This document shows, piece after piece, positions 33,782 through 41,770 of a DNA stretch of 64,000 nucleotides. Origin of the DNA: Victivallales bacterium (GTDB taxonomy: Bacteria > Verrucomicrobiota > Lentisphaeria > Oligosphaerales > Oligosphaeraceae); NCBI GenBank assembly GCA_017554445.1, contig JAFZIJ010000186.1, positions 49,749 to 113,748 of the forward strand, read 5' to 3'. Position 1 is the first letter of the stretch, and each line of letters starts with the position of its first letter. Below the pieces are notes generated by a model. That model did no database searches. It had not been told where the DNA came from and was given only the letters and a program-made list of their open reading frames with translations. The position numbers were made by a program, and so were the translations under genes.

Positions 33782-35248
33782 ATGTCAACCATGGCTGATT
33801 GGAAACAAGCGATGTCACAAGGCTATTGGGATCGCTGGAACGACGGTGTCCAAGCCAAAATCGACCGTGATATCGAAACCAACCGCAAGGCGGACGGTGT
33901 CTTCAAGACACAAGCCCCCAAAGGAGCGGACGTCAAAATCGAACAGACATCGTCATCGTTCATCTTCGGCGCCCATATTTTCAATTTTGACCAGCTTGGA
34001 ACAGACGAACGCAACGAGAAATACCGCAATCTTTACGGCACTCTCTTCAATTCCGCAACCATCGCCTTTTACTGGAAGACGCTTGAATTCATCGAAGGGC
34101 AACCACGTTTCGCCCCCTCCTTTCGTGACACGCCGCTCTTCTGGAACAACTGCCCGAATCCCAAAGAACAGCCCCATTGGCGCCGCCCCGCCGTCGATCC
34201 AGTCGTTGAGTTCTGTCTTTCAAAAGACATTCGGTTGCATGGACATACGATTGTCTGGGGAAATAACACATGGCAGTATCCAGACTGGCTCATGAACAGC
34301 GTCCCGTTCGATGTTCTAAAATATGCAAAGCTCGACCGTAATCCGCAAAACAATCGCCTGCCAGGCAATGCTTTGGCTTCCTGCTTCCAAGACATGACCG
34401 CTGATGAATTCGCGGATCGCTTCCCAGAATTCACAACACGCCTCAACACTGTCATCGCCCGCCGTATCATCGAAATCGCCCTCCGCTACGGTGACAAAAT
34501 CGACAGTTGGGACGTCGTCAACGAAAGCGCCACGGACTACGGCAAAGGCCTCATGGTTCCAGGCTCCCGCATCTGCAAGAGCACATACGGCCCCATGCCC
34601 GGCGACTACACCTACCGCGCCTTCAAAATCGCGGAAAGCGTCTTCCCCGCCAAGGCGAAACTGAACATCAACGACTACAACATGACAGATGCCTATCTCA
34701 ATCAAGTACAAGATCTTCTGCAACGCAAATGCAAAATCGACATCATGGGCGCGCAGATGCATCTCTTCAATCCGCAGACCTGTCTGGACATCGCCGACGG
34801 CAAGACGGAAACCGAATCGCCGTCCGTCGTCTATGAAAAATTCAGCCGTCTGGAAAAGGCCGGCCTTCCTATTCACTTGAGCGAAATCACCATTACCGCC
34901 CCCAACAACGACGAACGCGGGCAGGCCATCCAAGCCGTCATCACTCGCAATCTCTACCGCCTGTGGTTCAGCCTGAAACCGATGATGGGTATCACATGGT
35001 GGAACGTCGTCGATGACTGCGGCGCGCCTGGCGAACCGTCCGTCTCAGGCCTGTTCTCCCGCAACATGGAGCCGAAGCCCGCCTATTTCGCCATGAACGA
35101 TCTCATCAATCGTGAATGGCGCACCAATACCTGCGTGAAAGCCGATGCGGACGGCAACGTCGCCTTCCGCGGCTTCCGCGGCAACTACAAACTTACATGG
35201 CTTGACGCACAAAACAACGAATGCACGGAAAACGTCACATTAAACTAA
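33782..35248 (+). CDS. GH10 endo-xylanase-like glycoside hydrolase, no signal peptide
   Basis: The ATG preceded by AAGGAG gives 488 residues. After an N-terminal beta-rich part of about 60 residues, GH10 motifs follow: FNSATIAFYWKTLEFIEGQPRF, RLHGHTIVWGN, the acid/base glutamate in SWDVVNESATDYG (near residue 248) and the nucleophile glutamate in PIHLSEITIT (near residue 368), with MGITWWNVVDDCG late. GH10 cleaves beta-1,4-xylan or related chains. There is no signal peptide, so it should act on imported xylo-oligosaccharides. Eleven bases downstream starts a Gfo/Idh/MocA gene, forming a two-gene operon. An in-frame ATG at 33752 lacks an RBS. Confidence 0.88.
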   Translation: MSTMADWKQAMSQGYWDRWNDGVQAKIDRDIETNRKADGVFKTQAPKGADVKIEQTSSSFIFGAHIFNFDQLGTDERNEKYRNLYGTLFNSATIAFYWKTLEFIEGQPRFAPSFRDTPLFWNNCPNPKEQPHWRRPAVDPVVEFCLSKDIRLHGHTIVWGNNTWQYPDWLMNSVPFDVLKYAKLDRNPQNNRLPGNALASCFQDMTADEFADRFPEFTTRLNTVIARRIIEIALRYGDKIDSWDVVNESATDYGKGLMVPGSRICKSTYGPMPGDYTYRAFKIAESVFPAKAKLNINDYNMTDAYLNQVQDLLQRKCKIDIMGAQMHLFNPQTCLDIADGKTETESPSVVYEKFSRLEKAGLPIHLSEITITAPNNDERGQAIQAVITRNLYRLWFSLKPMMGITWWNVVDDCGAPGEPSVSGLFSRNMEPKPAYFAMNDLINREWRTNTCVKADADGNVAFRGFRGNYKLTWLDAQNNECTENVTLN

Positions 35249-35258
35249 AGGAGTAAAC

Positions 35259-36770
35259 ATGAGTATCTTCAACACAGACAAACGCATCAAACTCGGTATC
35301 TGGGGACTTGGCCGCGGCAGTTCGTTCATTTCCTGTGCCAACGCGCTAAACATTGACGTCGTCGCAGGTTGTGACTACAATCTGCACATGCGCGAACGTT
35401 TCCAGAAAAACCTTCCAAACGCTTTTGTGACGGACAACGAAGACGAATTTCTCGCGTCCGACATTGATGCCGTGCTCGTCGCCACATGGTTCCCCGCCCA
35501 CGCAAAAGACTGCATCAAAGCACTTAACGCAGGGAAACACGTCATGTGCGAAGTCACGTCGTTCGCCACGCCGGGCGAAGGCGTCCAACTCGTCGAAGCA
35601 GTTGAAAAGTCTGGCAAAGTCTATAACCTTCTTGAAAACTACCCCTTCATGAAGGTCAACCAATATGCGAAAAAACTCTGGCAGCAAGGCATTTTCGGCG
35701 ATTTCACCTACGCGGAATACGACTACAACCACGACTGCCGCTCCCTCAGTTACACCTACATCGACGGTGTTCCCGTCATCCCCGGCTATGAGGCGCACAA
35801 CTGGCGTTCATGGTATCATTCGCACCACTACAACACGCATTCGCTCGGCCCCGTCATGCAGATCACGGGCCTTCGGCCCGAAAGCGTCGTCGCCTACGAA
35901 GTTAAAGAGCCACTGCCAGGCTTCATTCCGACGAAAAGCAACGCACGTATCGGCGCGTCGCTCATCCACATGAGCAACGGCGGTGTCGTTCGCAATCTCA
36001 TCGGTACAAGTTCTTGCGATACACATTCCAAGCGCATCTGGGGCACGCGCGGTTTTCTTGATTTCACAAGCAATTGCTACGTTCGTATCGGAAGTTCCGG
36101 CCACGGCCGCATCCTGAACGTAAAGCCCGAATGGCCCGCACTCGGCGATCTGGCGGACACCATGGGACACGGCGGCGGCGATTTCTGGGAGCTCTATTAC
36201 TTTGCGCGCGAAATCCTTACAGGCGAAAAAGCCCCATGGGACGTCTATTCCGCCAGCGACGTCACGATCGTAGGCATCATGGCCGGCCGCAGCTCCATCG
36301 CCGGCGGCCAGCCGATCACCATTCCGGACTTCCGCAAGAAGGAGGACCGCGACCGCTTCCGCAACGATTTCGAAAAACCGGACCATTTCGATCCGAAGCA
36401 CATCTTCCCGGACGGCCACGATCCCGCCATCACAGGCAATTTCGCAACCGTCATGAGCAAATTCTCGAATTTCTCCGGTAACATGGGCATGGTCCTCCTC
36501 CGCAACGCCCGCGACGGCATGAAGCTCTATCATGAACTTGCAGGCGATGCCGACCGTTTCGCCGTCATCACGGATGTGAAGAACCTCATCAAGGCTCTTC
36601 CCGATCTCGCCGCCAATTGCCGCGAAGCCAAGAAAATCATGGACGCCTATCCGGCCAGCCCCGCCGCGGCGGCCATCAAGAGCACATTGGAAACATGCGA
36701 CGCGGAATGGGTTATGGATACCGACAACGCCATCAAGGAACTCCAGCAGTGGCTCGTGGACGTTCAATAG
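35259..36770 (+). CDS. Gfo/Idh/MocA-family protein, long GH109-like form
   Basis: A 503-residue protein with the NAD-binding start IKLGIWGLGRGSSF, GKHVMCEVTSFATP (no EKP lysine), then LLENYPFMKVNQYAKKLWQQGIFGDFTYAEYDYNHD and HSHHYNTHSLGPVMQITG, which parallel GH109-type enzymes. A helical C-terminal extension of roughly 100 residues (KNLIKALPDLAANCREAKKI) is unusual for the family. It is directly coupled to the GH10 gene, so it probably acts on the released sugars or their derivatives with bound NAD. Confidence 0.86.
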   Translation: MSIFNTDKRIKLGIWGLGRGSSFISCANALNIDVVAGCDYNLHMRERFQKNLPNAFVTDNEDEFLASDIDAVLVATWFPAHAKDCIKALNAGKHVMCEVTSFATPGEGVQLVEAVEKSGKVYNLLENYPFMKVNQYAKKLWQQGIFGDFTYAEYDYNHDCRSLSYTYIDGVPVIPGYEAHNWRSWYHSHHYNTHSLGPVMQITGLRPESVVAYEVKEPLPGFIPTKSNARIGASLIHMSNGGVVRNLIGTSSCDTHSKRIWGTRGFLDFTSNCYVRIGSSGHGRILNVKPEWPALGDLADTMGHGGGDFWELYYFAREILTGEKAPWDVYSASDVTIVGIMAGRSSIAGGQPITIPDFRKKEDRDRFRNDFEKPDHFDPKHIFPDGHDPAITGNFATVMSKFSNFSGNMGMVLLRNARDGMKLYHELAGDADRFAVITDVKNLIKALPDLAANCREAKKIMDAYPASPAAAAIKSTLETCDAEWVMDTDNAIKELQQWLVDVQ

Positions 36771-36875
36771 CCGTTCAATTATTTCGTAACAAACAATAAT
36801 AGCATGTGCATTCAGCTATAAAAAGAACGCATAAGCTTCTTCAGAACATATTAGAGGAGTTTATGCTTTCTTTTT

Positions 36876-37940
36876 ATGCTTCAGAAAATTATGGACAGTA
36901 GTAGGAAATTCAATTTGAATATTTTTGCCAAGAAATTAGCATACTACATAAACTTGCTACTTCCCCCTTGCCATCTTAAGCCCGATCAACTTGATGGAGG
37001 CAATTCTATCATTAGGATTGTAGCCATATCATGTGTTCTTTTTATCCACGTTAGAACATATCTTAACCAATATATACAAGATATTTTTCCAGTTAATAGT
37101 TGTTGCAGTTGTTGTTTTTGGGCTGTTCCTGCATTTATCTGCCTTAGCGGCAAATTGATTCCGATTAAGATACCCTATAAACTGTTTTATAAAAAATCAT
37201 TTAACAAAATCTTTCTTCCAACCATATTCTGGAGCATTGTATTCTCTATATTTGTATTTTTCAAATCAGAACACTCTATGAAGGCTATTATCAATAATTT
37301 TATCAACAGCAGACCTTTCTTTCATCTTTGGTTCATGTTCATGCTTTGCGGTCTCTATTTGCTTGCCCCGCTTTGTTCAATTCTTATCAGGAAAATTCCT
37401 TTTGGATATTTGCTTCCTTTGATGTTCCTTGTCATGTTCAAACCTGAGATTTGGGATTCTCCTCCGTGGTGTTATCCGTTATTGATTAGCCTGCCATACA
37501 TAATTTTATTTTTAACCGGATCATTAATTACACATTCCCACATAACAAAAAAAATAGGATTATTTTCATGTCTTTCTGCACTTTGCTATCTTTTGTTTAT
37601 GGGAATAGTTATTCCCAATTATTCAAATAAATTACTACAATATCCATACCATCATTATCTTGGCTTCTTTGGCTATTTGGGAGGCACATCTATAACGATA
37701 GGCGTTCTATGGTTAGGAACTTTTATTCCTAATAACATAAAAGTAATAGTATTTAAAATCAGCCAATTAGTTTATGGGGTATATTTTATGCATCCTTTGA
37801 TTATGATATTAATAAAGCTCATAAAATTCCAATCGCTTAATTGCCTTTCTTTTTGGTTTATTTATATTGTTACATGGCTTATATGCTTTATAAGCACCAT
37901 TTGTTGCAAGAAAATACCATTTCTACAGCATTTTCTTTGA
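36876..37940 (+). CDS. AT-rich membrane acyltransferase (acyltransferase_3 type)
   Basis: A 354-residue protein with about ten hydrophobic segments and the acyltransferase_3 hallmarks: RIVAISCVLFIHVRTYLNQY (helix 1 with the conserved histidine), WAVPAFICLSGKLI, and FHLWFMFMLCGLYLLAPL. Such enzymes O-acetylate surface sugars. The DNA is far more AT-rich than both neighbours and uses A/T-ending codons, pointing to recent transfer. The cysteine cluster CCSCC beside helix 2 is odd. The start is uncertain: GAGGAG lies far upstream, and an out-of-frame ATG sits closer. A strong terminator follows. Confidence 0.82.
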   Translation: MLQKIMDSSRKFNLNIFAKKLAYYINLLLPPCHLKPDQLDGGNSIIRIVAISCVLFIHVRTYLNQYIQDIFPVNSCCSCCFWAVPAFICLSGKLIPIKIPYKLFYKKSFNKIFLPTIFWSIVFSIFVFFKSEHSMKAIINNFINSRPFFHLWFMFMLCGLYLLAPLCSILIRKIPFGYLLPLMFLVMFKPEIWDSPPWCYPLLISLPYIILFLTGSLITHSHITKKIGLFSCLSALCYLLFMGIVIPNYSNKLLQYPYHHYLGFFGYLGGTSITIGVLWLGTFIPNNIKVIVFKISQLVYGVYFMHPLIMILIKLIKFQSLNCLSFWFIYIVTWLICFISTICCKKIPFLQHFL

Positions 37941-37970
37941 CACAACAACAATCCTTTATCCCGCAAAAAA

Positions 37971-38004
37971 GGCTGTTGCAAAACCTCAAAGGTACGCAAC
38001 AGCC
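37971..38004. terminator. Bidirectional intrinsic terminator
   Basis: A perfect 9-bp stem GGCTGTTGC (37971-37979) with GCAACAGCC (37996-38004), A-run before and T-run after, between the convergent acyltransferase and beta-helix genes. Confidence 0.85.
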
Positions 38005-38072
38005 CAATTTTTATCACTCCCGCCTCTCCTTTTATCCCTTATATCCATTTCTATCTCTTCATTCCCTGCCTT

Positions 38073-39065
38073 TTAGGGAATATAGCTCTCAAACGCGAAA
38101 TCAGACACACGTTGCCGACCGACAACCGGATGATTCAACACGCCACGACCGCCTGGTTCCGCAACTTCCAAGAATATATTTTTCTTCGACTCCGGATGGA
38201 AATCCGCGCGGAAGGTGTTCATGACGGAATTGAACATGCCGTCCGCTTTCACGCCTTTCTCCCACGGTGCCTTTCCCGCATACCAGAAACAGTAGCAACT
38301 GTCTAAGATGCTGCAGATGTTCGCACCCAAATGGAAGCCGATGGCGAACTGATCGCTGTAACAAAAACTGTACCAATTATTTCCGTTACGATCCCAGAAA
38401 CCCGTGCTGTCGCCGTAATCATCCCAACCGCAGGTATAGAGCGGATGGAGATTGCGGAACGAATTGCCGCTGCTGCGCACTTCGATTCCGACATAGATGT
38501 CCGCTATGCGCATGTTGCTCAACGTGTTGTCATATCCTTCCACCAGCACGCCGATGGAATTTCGCGCACGGTTGCCCACGATGTTCACGCTCATGATGTC
38601 CGAATCCGACGAACCACAGTTCGCACCATGTTTGATGTGGATACCGATACGCGTATGCTTGATGGACACGTCGCGGATTTTCGTCTCACGTCCGCCATCA
38701 ATGGAAATTCCATTGGCCACGCCATTTCCATCGACAATTCCTCCCGTGAAACTGTAATTGCTACCAATCGTGCGGATATCGTTCGCAGGGCATTCGCCGC
38801 CCAGACGAACCATCGCCTCTTCAGAGTTCCATCCATCCGCCGCTTTCAAAACAGCATAGTTTGACAGTTGCAAATCGATGCTCTTCTTTGGATCGGCGGG
38901 CGTCAGAATCGGATGGCCCAATACGTAAACGCCGTCGGGGAAGTAAATTGTGCGATTCGGATTTTCATCAATCAGTTTTTGAATCTGATCCGCAACATCT
39001 GTCTTTCCATCAGCCGCAACCGTATCCGTAACAACTAGATAACCTCTATTATTTACATCTTCCAT
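38073..39065 (-). CDS. Right-handed beta-helix protein, pectate-lyase-3-like
   Basis: A 330-residue protein whose start (VADQIQKLIDENPNRTIYFPDGVYVLGHPI) is the pectate-lyase-3/GH28-type opening, followed by beta-helix turns (GGIVDGNGVANGISIDGGRETKIRDVSIKHTRIGIHIKHGANC, GVLVEGYDNTLSNMRIADIYVGIEVRSSGNSF). No signal peptide is seen. Such proteins bind or cleave polygalacturonate-like or other charged chains; catalytic residues cannot be assigned from the sequence. It sits 21 bases downstream of the GH109-like gene, on the same strand, with the heptamer repeat between. Confidence 0.75.
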   Translation of the reverse strand: MEDVNNRGYLVVTDTVAADGKTDVADQIQKLIDENPNRTIYFPDGVYVLGHPILTPADPKKSIDLQLSNYAVLKAADGWNSEEAMVRLGGECPANDIRTIGSNYSFTGGIVDGNGVANGISIDGGRETKIRDVSIKHTRIGIHIKHGANCGSSDSDIMSVNIVGNRARNSIGVLVEGYDNTLSNMRIADIYVGIEVRSSGNSFRNLHPLYTCGWDDYGDSTGFWDRNGNNWYSFCYSDQFAIGFHLGANICSILDSCYCFWYAGKAPWEKGVKADGMFNSVMNTFRADFHPESKKNIFLEVAEPGGRGVLNHPVVGRQRVSDFAFESYIP

Positions 39066-39080
39066 ACTGTAACATCCTAT

Positions 39081-39109
39081 TAACCACTAACCACTAACCA
39101 CTAACCACT
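39081..39109. repeat. Heptamer tandem repeat, TAACCAC x 4.1
   Basis: Four perfect units plus one base. The array overlaps the 3' end of the minus-strand GH109-like gene: on that strand the repeat encodes the last residues and supplies the TAG stop codon. Same heptamer as at 2786-2816, but opposite in orientation relative to the adjacent gene. Confidence 0.9.
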
Positions 39110-40355
39110 CTTCAACATACTTCCAGCAAACTTCATCCAGACAGTATGGTCCGGGCACGATGTCGTTGCGGGTGAACCAACGGCCGTTTGTAAAATCGGG
39201 CATCGGCACAGGCATGCCGCCCTTTGCTATGGAGTCTTCGCTCAGGCATGTCACCGCCATCCAGCTGACCGTGTCATACACGTCGATCGGCGTCTGGGTT
39301 TCCGCCATAACAGCCTCGAAGAAAGCGCGTTGCACCAAATAGTCCATGCCGCCATGACCTTCTTTGTTCTGCATCAGCTTGCCGCCTTCGCGATACGCCT
39401 TCCACAATGGATGCTCGTACTTTTCATAGTATTTATCAATAGGCTCCCAGCAGTCCGCCTTTTCGCTAATTCTTTCCAGATAGATGCAATTCTTGTCTTC
39501 AGACCAAATGCCCTTCGTTCCCTGAAGGACGTTTCGACGGCTGTAAGGTCTTGGAAGCGATGTGTTATGGCAAAGCATGATCGTCTCGCCATGGGCGCAT
39601 TTGATGGTCGTGATCGTCACATCACCTTCCGTGAAAGGACAACTCGCCATCGGATGATCCGCGCCACGGTTCGCCGCCACCCACGCATTCATGCCGCGCG
39701 CCTTTGACGCGATGGAACTCACGGTCAGCATGCGGTTCCCCTTGTTGATATTCAACCACTTGGCGATGGGGCCAAGCTCATGCGTCGGATACAGTTCACC
39801 GCAGCGGTTGCGATTCTGAACATGGCGGAAATGGTCGCGTTCATAACCAAGAGCGATATGTTCGCGCAGATCATGGCAGTAACCGCCTTCCGCATGGATG
39901 AGTTCGCCGAACAGCCCCTGCTTCACCATGTTCAGAATGGTCATTTCATTGCGGTCGTAGCAACAGTTCTCCAACAGCATGCATGGCATGCCCGTCCGTT
40001 CGCTGACACGCACTGTCTCCCAGCACTGTTCGATGGAATTTGCACCACCGACTTCCGTCGCCACGTATTTACCAGCCTTCATCGCTTCGATGCACAATGG
40101 CAGATGTTCGTTCCAGCCGGAGAACACGCAGATGGCGTCGATGTCTTTACGGGCCAGCATTTCCTCATAGACAAGAGTCGCCTGCGGCATCGGCCGCCCC
40201 GCGTCCTTTACCGCCTGCAACGCTCTTTCCAGACGTTCTTTGCGCAAATCACACAGACTGACGACATGCACGTCATCCATTCGTAATATCAAACGAAGAT
40301 TGCCGACGCCGCGCCCTCCAAGCCCGACGACACCGATGTTAATGCTGTTTTTCAT
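39087..40355 (-). CDS. GH109-type NAD-dependent glycosidase (Gfo/Idh/MocA fold)
   Basis: A 422-residue protein with the Rossmann start NIGVVGLGGRGVGNLRLIL and clear GH109-like segments: VATEVGGANSIEQCWETV, GMPCMLLENCCYDRNEMTILNMVKQGLFGELIHAEGGYCHDLR, RCGELYPTHELGPIAKWLNINKGNRM and GETIMLCHNTSLPRPYSRRNVLQGTKGIW. GH109 enzymes cleave alpha-N-acetylgalactosamine or related residues using a tightly bound NAD and a redox mechanism. No Tat or Sec signal is visible, so a cytoplasmic role is likely. The C-terminal residues LVVSG are encoded by the heptamer repeat, so the original tail may have been different. Substrate is inferred. Confidence 0.85.
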   Translation of the reverse strand: MKNSINIGVVGLGGRGVGNLRLILRMDDVHVVSLCDLRKERLERALQAVKDAGRPMPQATLVYEEMLARKDIDAICVFSGWNEHLPLCIEAMKAGKYVATEVGGANSIEQCWETVRVSERTGMPCMLLENCCYDRNEMTILNMVKQGLFGELIHAEGGYCHDLREHIALGYERDHFRHVQNRNRCGELYPTHELGPIAKWLNINKGNRMLTVSSIASKARGMNAWVAANRGADHPMASCPFTEGDVTITTIKCAHGETIMLCHNTSLPRPYSRRNVLQGTKGIWSEDKNCIYLERISEKADCWEPIDKYYEKYEHPLWKAYREGGKLMQNKEGHGGMDYLVQRAFFEAVMAETQTPIDVYDTVSWMAVTCLSEDSIAKGGMPVPMPDFTNGRWFTRNDIVPGPYCLDEVCWKYVEEWLVVSG

Positions 40356-40584
40356 ATTCTTCCTTTTGGTTGATTGCCTCTATTTCAATTCAGATAGCTT
40401 TTAAAATAACGCCTGCCTGCTGTTAGACAAGACAATAATTGGATTATTATGCCCCCAAACGTTCATTTTCATCCTATTTTCATCATTTCAAGACATCAGC
40501 AGACATGCACTCCAATTTGCAACAAATGATTTTACCATTATTTTAATTTATTTTGCATTTTCATTTTATAGACAAGAGAAAACC

Positions 40585-41754
40585 ATGAGTTCATTCGATA
40601 CAGTCATAGACAGAAACAATACCGGTGCTTTGAAACTGGACGTCCTGCAGGAACGATACGGACGGGACGACCTCCTCCCATTATGGGTGGCGGACATGGA
40701 TTTTGCCTCGCCCGATTTTATTATCGACGCCATCCGCAAGCGCCTTCAACACCCTATCTTAGGTTATACCGTGACTCCGCCGGAACTGTGGCCGACCATC
40801 ACCAAATGGATAAAAGATCATCATGGTTGGGATGTCGCCGAAGACTGGCTGACCTTCATTCCAGGCGTCGTCAAAGGCATTGGTTTCGCCATCAATGTCT
40901 TCACAAAGCCTGATGAAAAAGTCATCATCCAGACTCCTGTATATCACCACTTCCGCATCACGCCGGAAGGCAACGGACGACAAGTCGTCGTGAATCCGCT
41001 TAAACTTGGTAATGACGGCATCTATCAAATGGATTTCGAACAGCTTGCATCCGTCGTTGATGACAAATGCCGGATGCTGATCCTCTGCAATCCGCATAAT
41101 CCAGGCGGCACGGTTTGGAGCCGCGAAACGCTTTCCAGACTGGCGGATTTCTGCATGGAGCATAATATTCTTGTCGTCTCCGATGAAATCCATTGCGACA
41201 TGGCGTTGTGGGACAACAAGCACATTCCCTTTGCTTCCGTTTCAGAAGCCGCCGCCCACAACAGTATCACATTGGCAGCACCGACGAAAACATTTAACAT
41301 TGCAGGCGTAGTCAGCGCATATACCGTTGTCCCCGATGACAAAAAACGCCATAAGTTCTTCGAATGGTTGGAGATGAATGAATTCAGCGAACCGCCGATG
41401 TTCTCCCCCATCGTCGCGATCGCCGCCTTCCAGTATGGCGAACAATGGCGGCGGGAAATGCTCGCTTATCTGCAAGACAATATCAATTTCGTCATCCGCT
41501 TCTGCGAAAAAGACCTTCCGGGCATCAAGGCATTAAGGCCACAGGCCTCCTTCCTAGTTTGGCTTGATTGCCGCGGCCTCGGCATGAACCATGAGCAACT
41601 GAACGACTTCTTCATCAACAAGGCGCACCTTGCCCTTAATGATGGCGAAATGTTCGGCTCTGGCGGAGAAGGCTTTATGCGCCTCAATGTCGGCACCCCA
41701 CGCTCCATTCTCATGGAAGCCCTCAACCGTCTAAAAGATGCTTTACCCAAATAA
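40585..41754 (+). CDS. MalY/PatB-type PLP-dependent C-S lyase/aminotransferase
   Basis: A 389-residue fold-type I PLP enzyme: LPLWVADMDFASP is the MalY/PatB opening, NPHNPGGTVWSRETL binds the cofactor, VSDEIHCDMA carries the PLP aspartate, and the Schiff-base lysine lies in APTKTFNIAG. It probably cleaves cystathionine or cysteine conjugates, or transaminates amino acids, in the cytoplasm. A promoter must lie in the 229-base AT-rich gap upstream, where nothing else is recognised. It is convergent with the glycyl radical enzyme, 16 bases apart. Confidence 0.9.
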   Translation: MSSFDTVIDRNNTGALKLDVLQERYGRDDLLPLWVADMDFASPDFIIDAIRKRLQHPILGYTVTPPELWPTITKWIKDHHGWDVAEDWLTFIPGVVKGIGFAINVFTKPDEKVIIQTPVYHHFRITPEGNGRQVVVNPLKLGNDGIYQMDFEQLASVVDDKCRMLILCNPHNPGGTVWSRETLSRLADFCMEHNILVVSDEIHCDMALWDNKHIPFASVSEAAAHNSITLAAPTKTFNIAGVVSAYTVVPDDKKRHKFFEWLEMNEFSEPPMFSPIVAIAAFQYGEQWRREMLAYLQDNINFVIRFCEKDLPGIKALRPQASFLVWLDCRGLGMNHEQLNDFFINKAHLALNDGEMFGSGGEGFMRLNVGTPRSILMEALNRLKDALPK

Positions 41755-41770
41755 ACCTGCGTAAAAAAGG

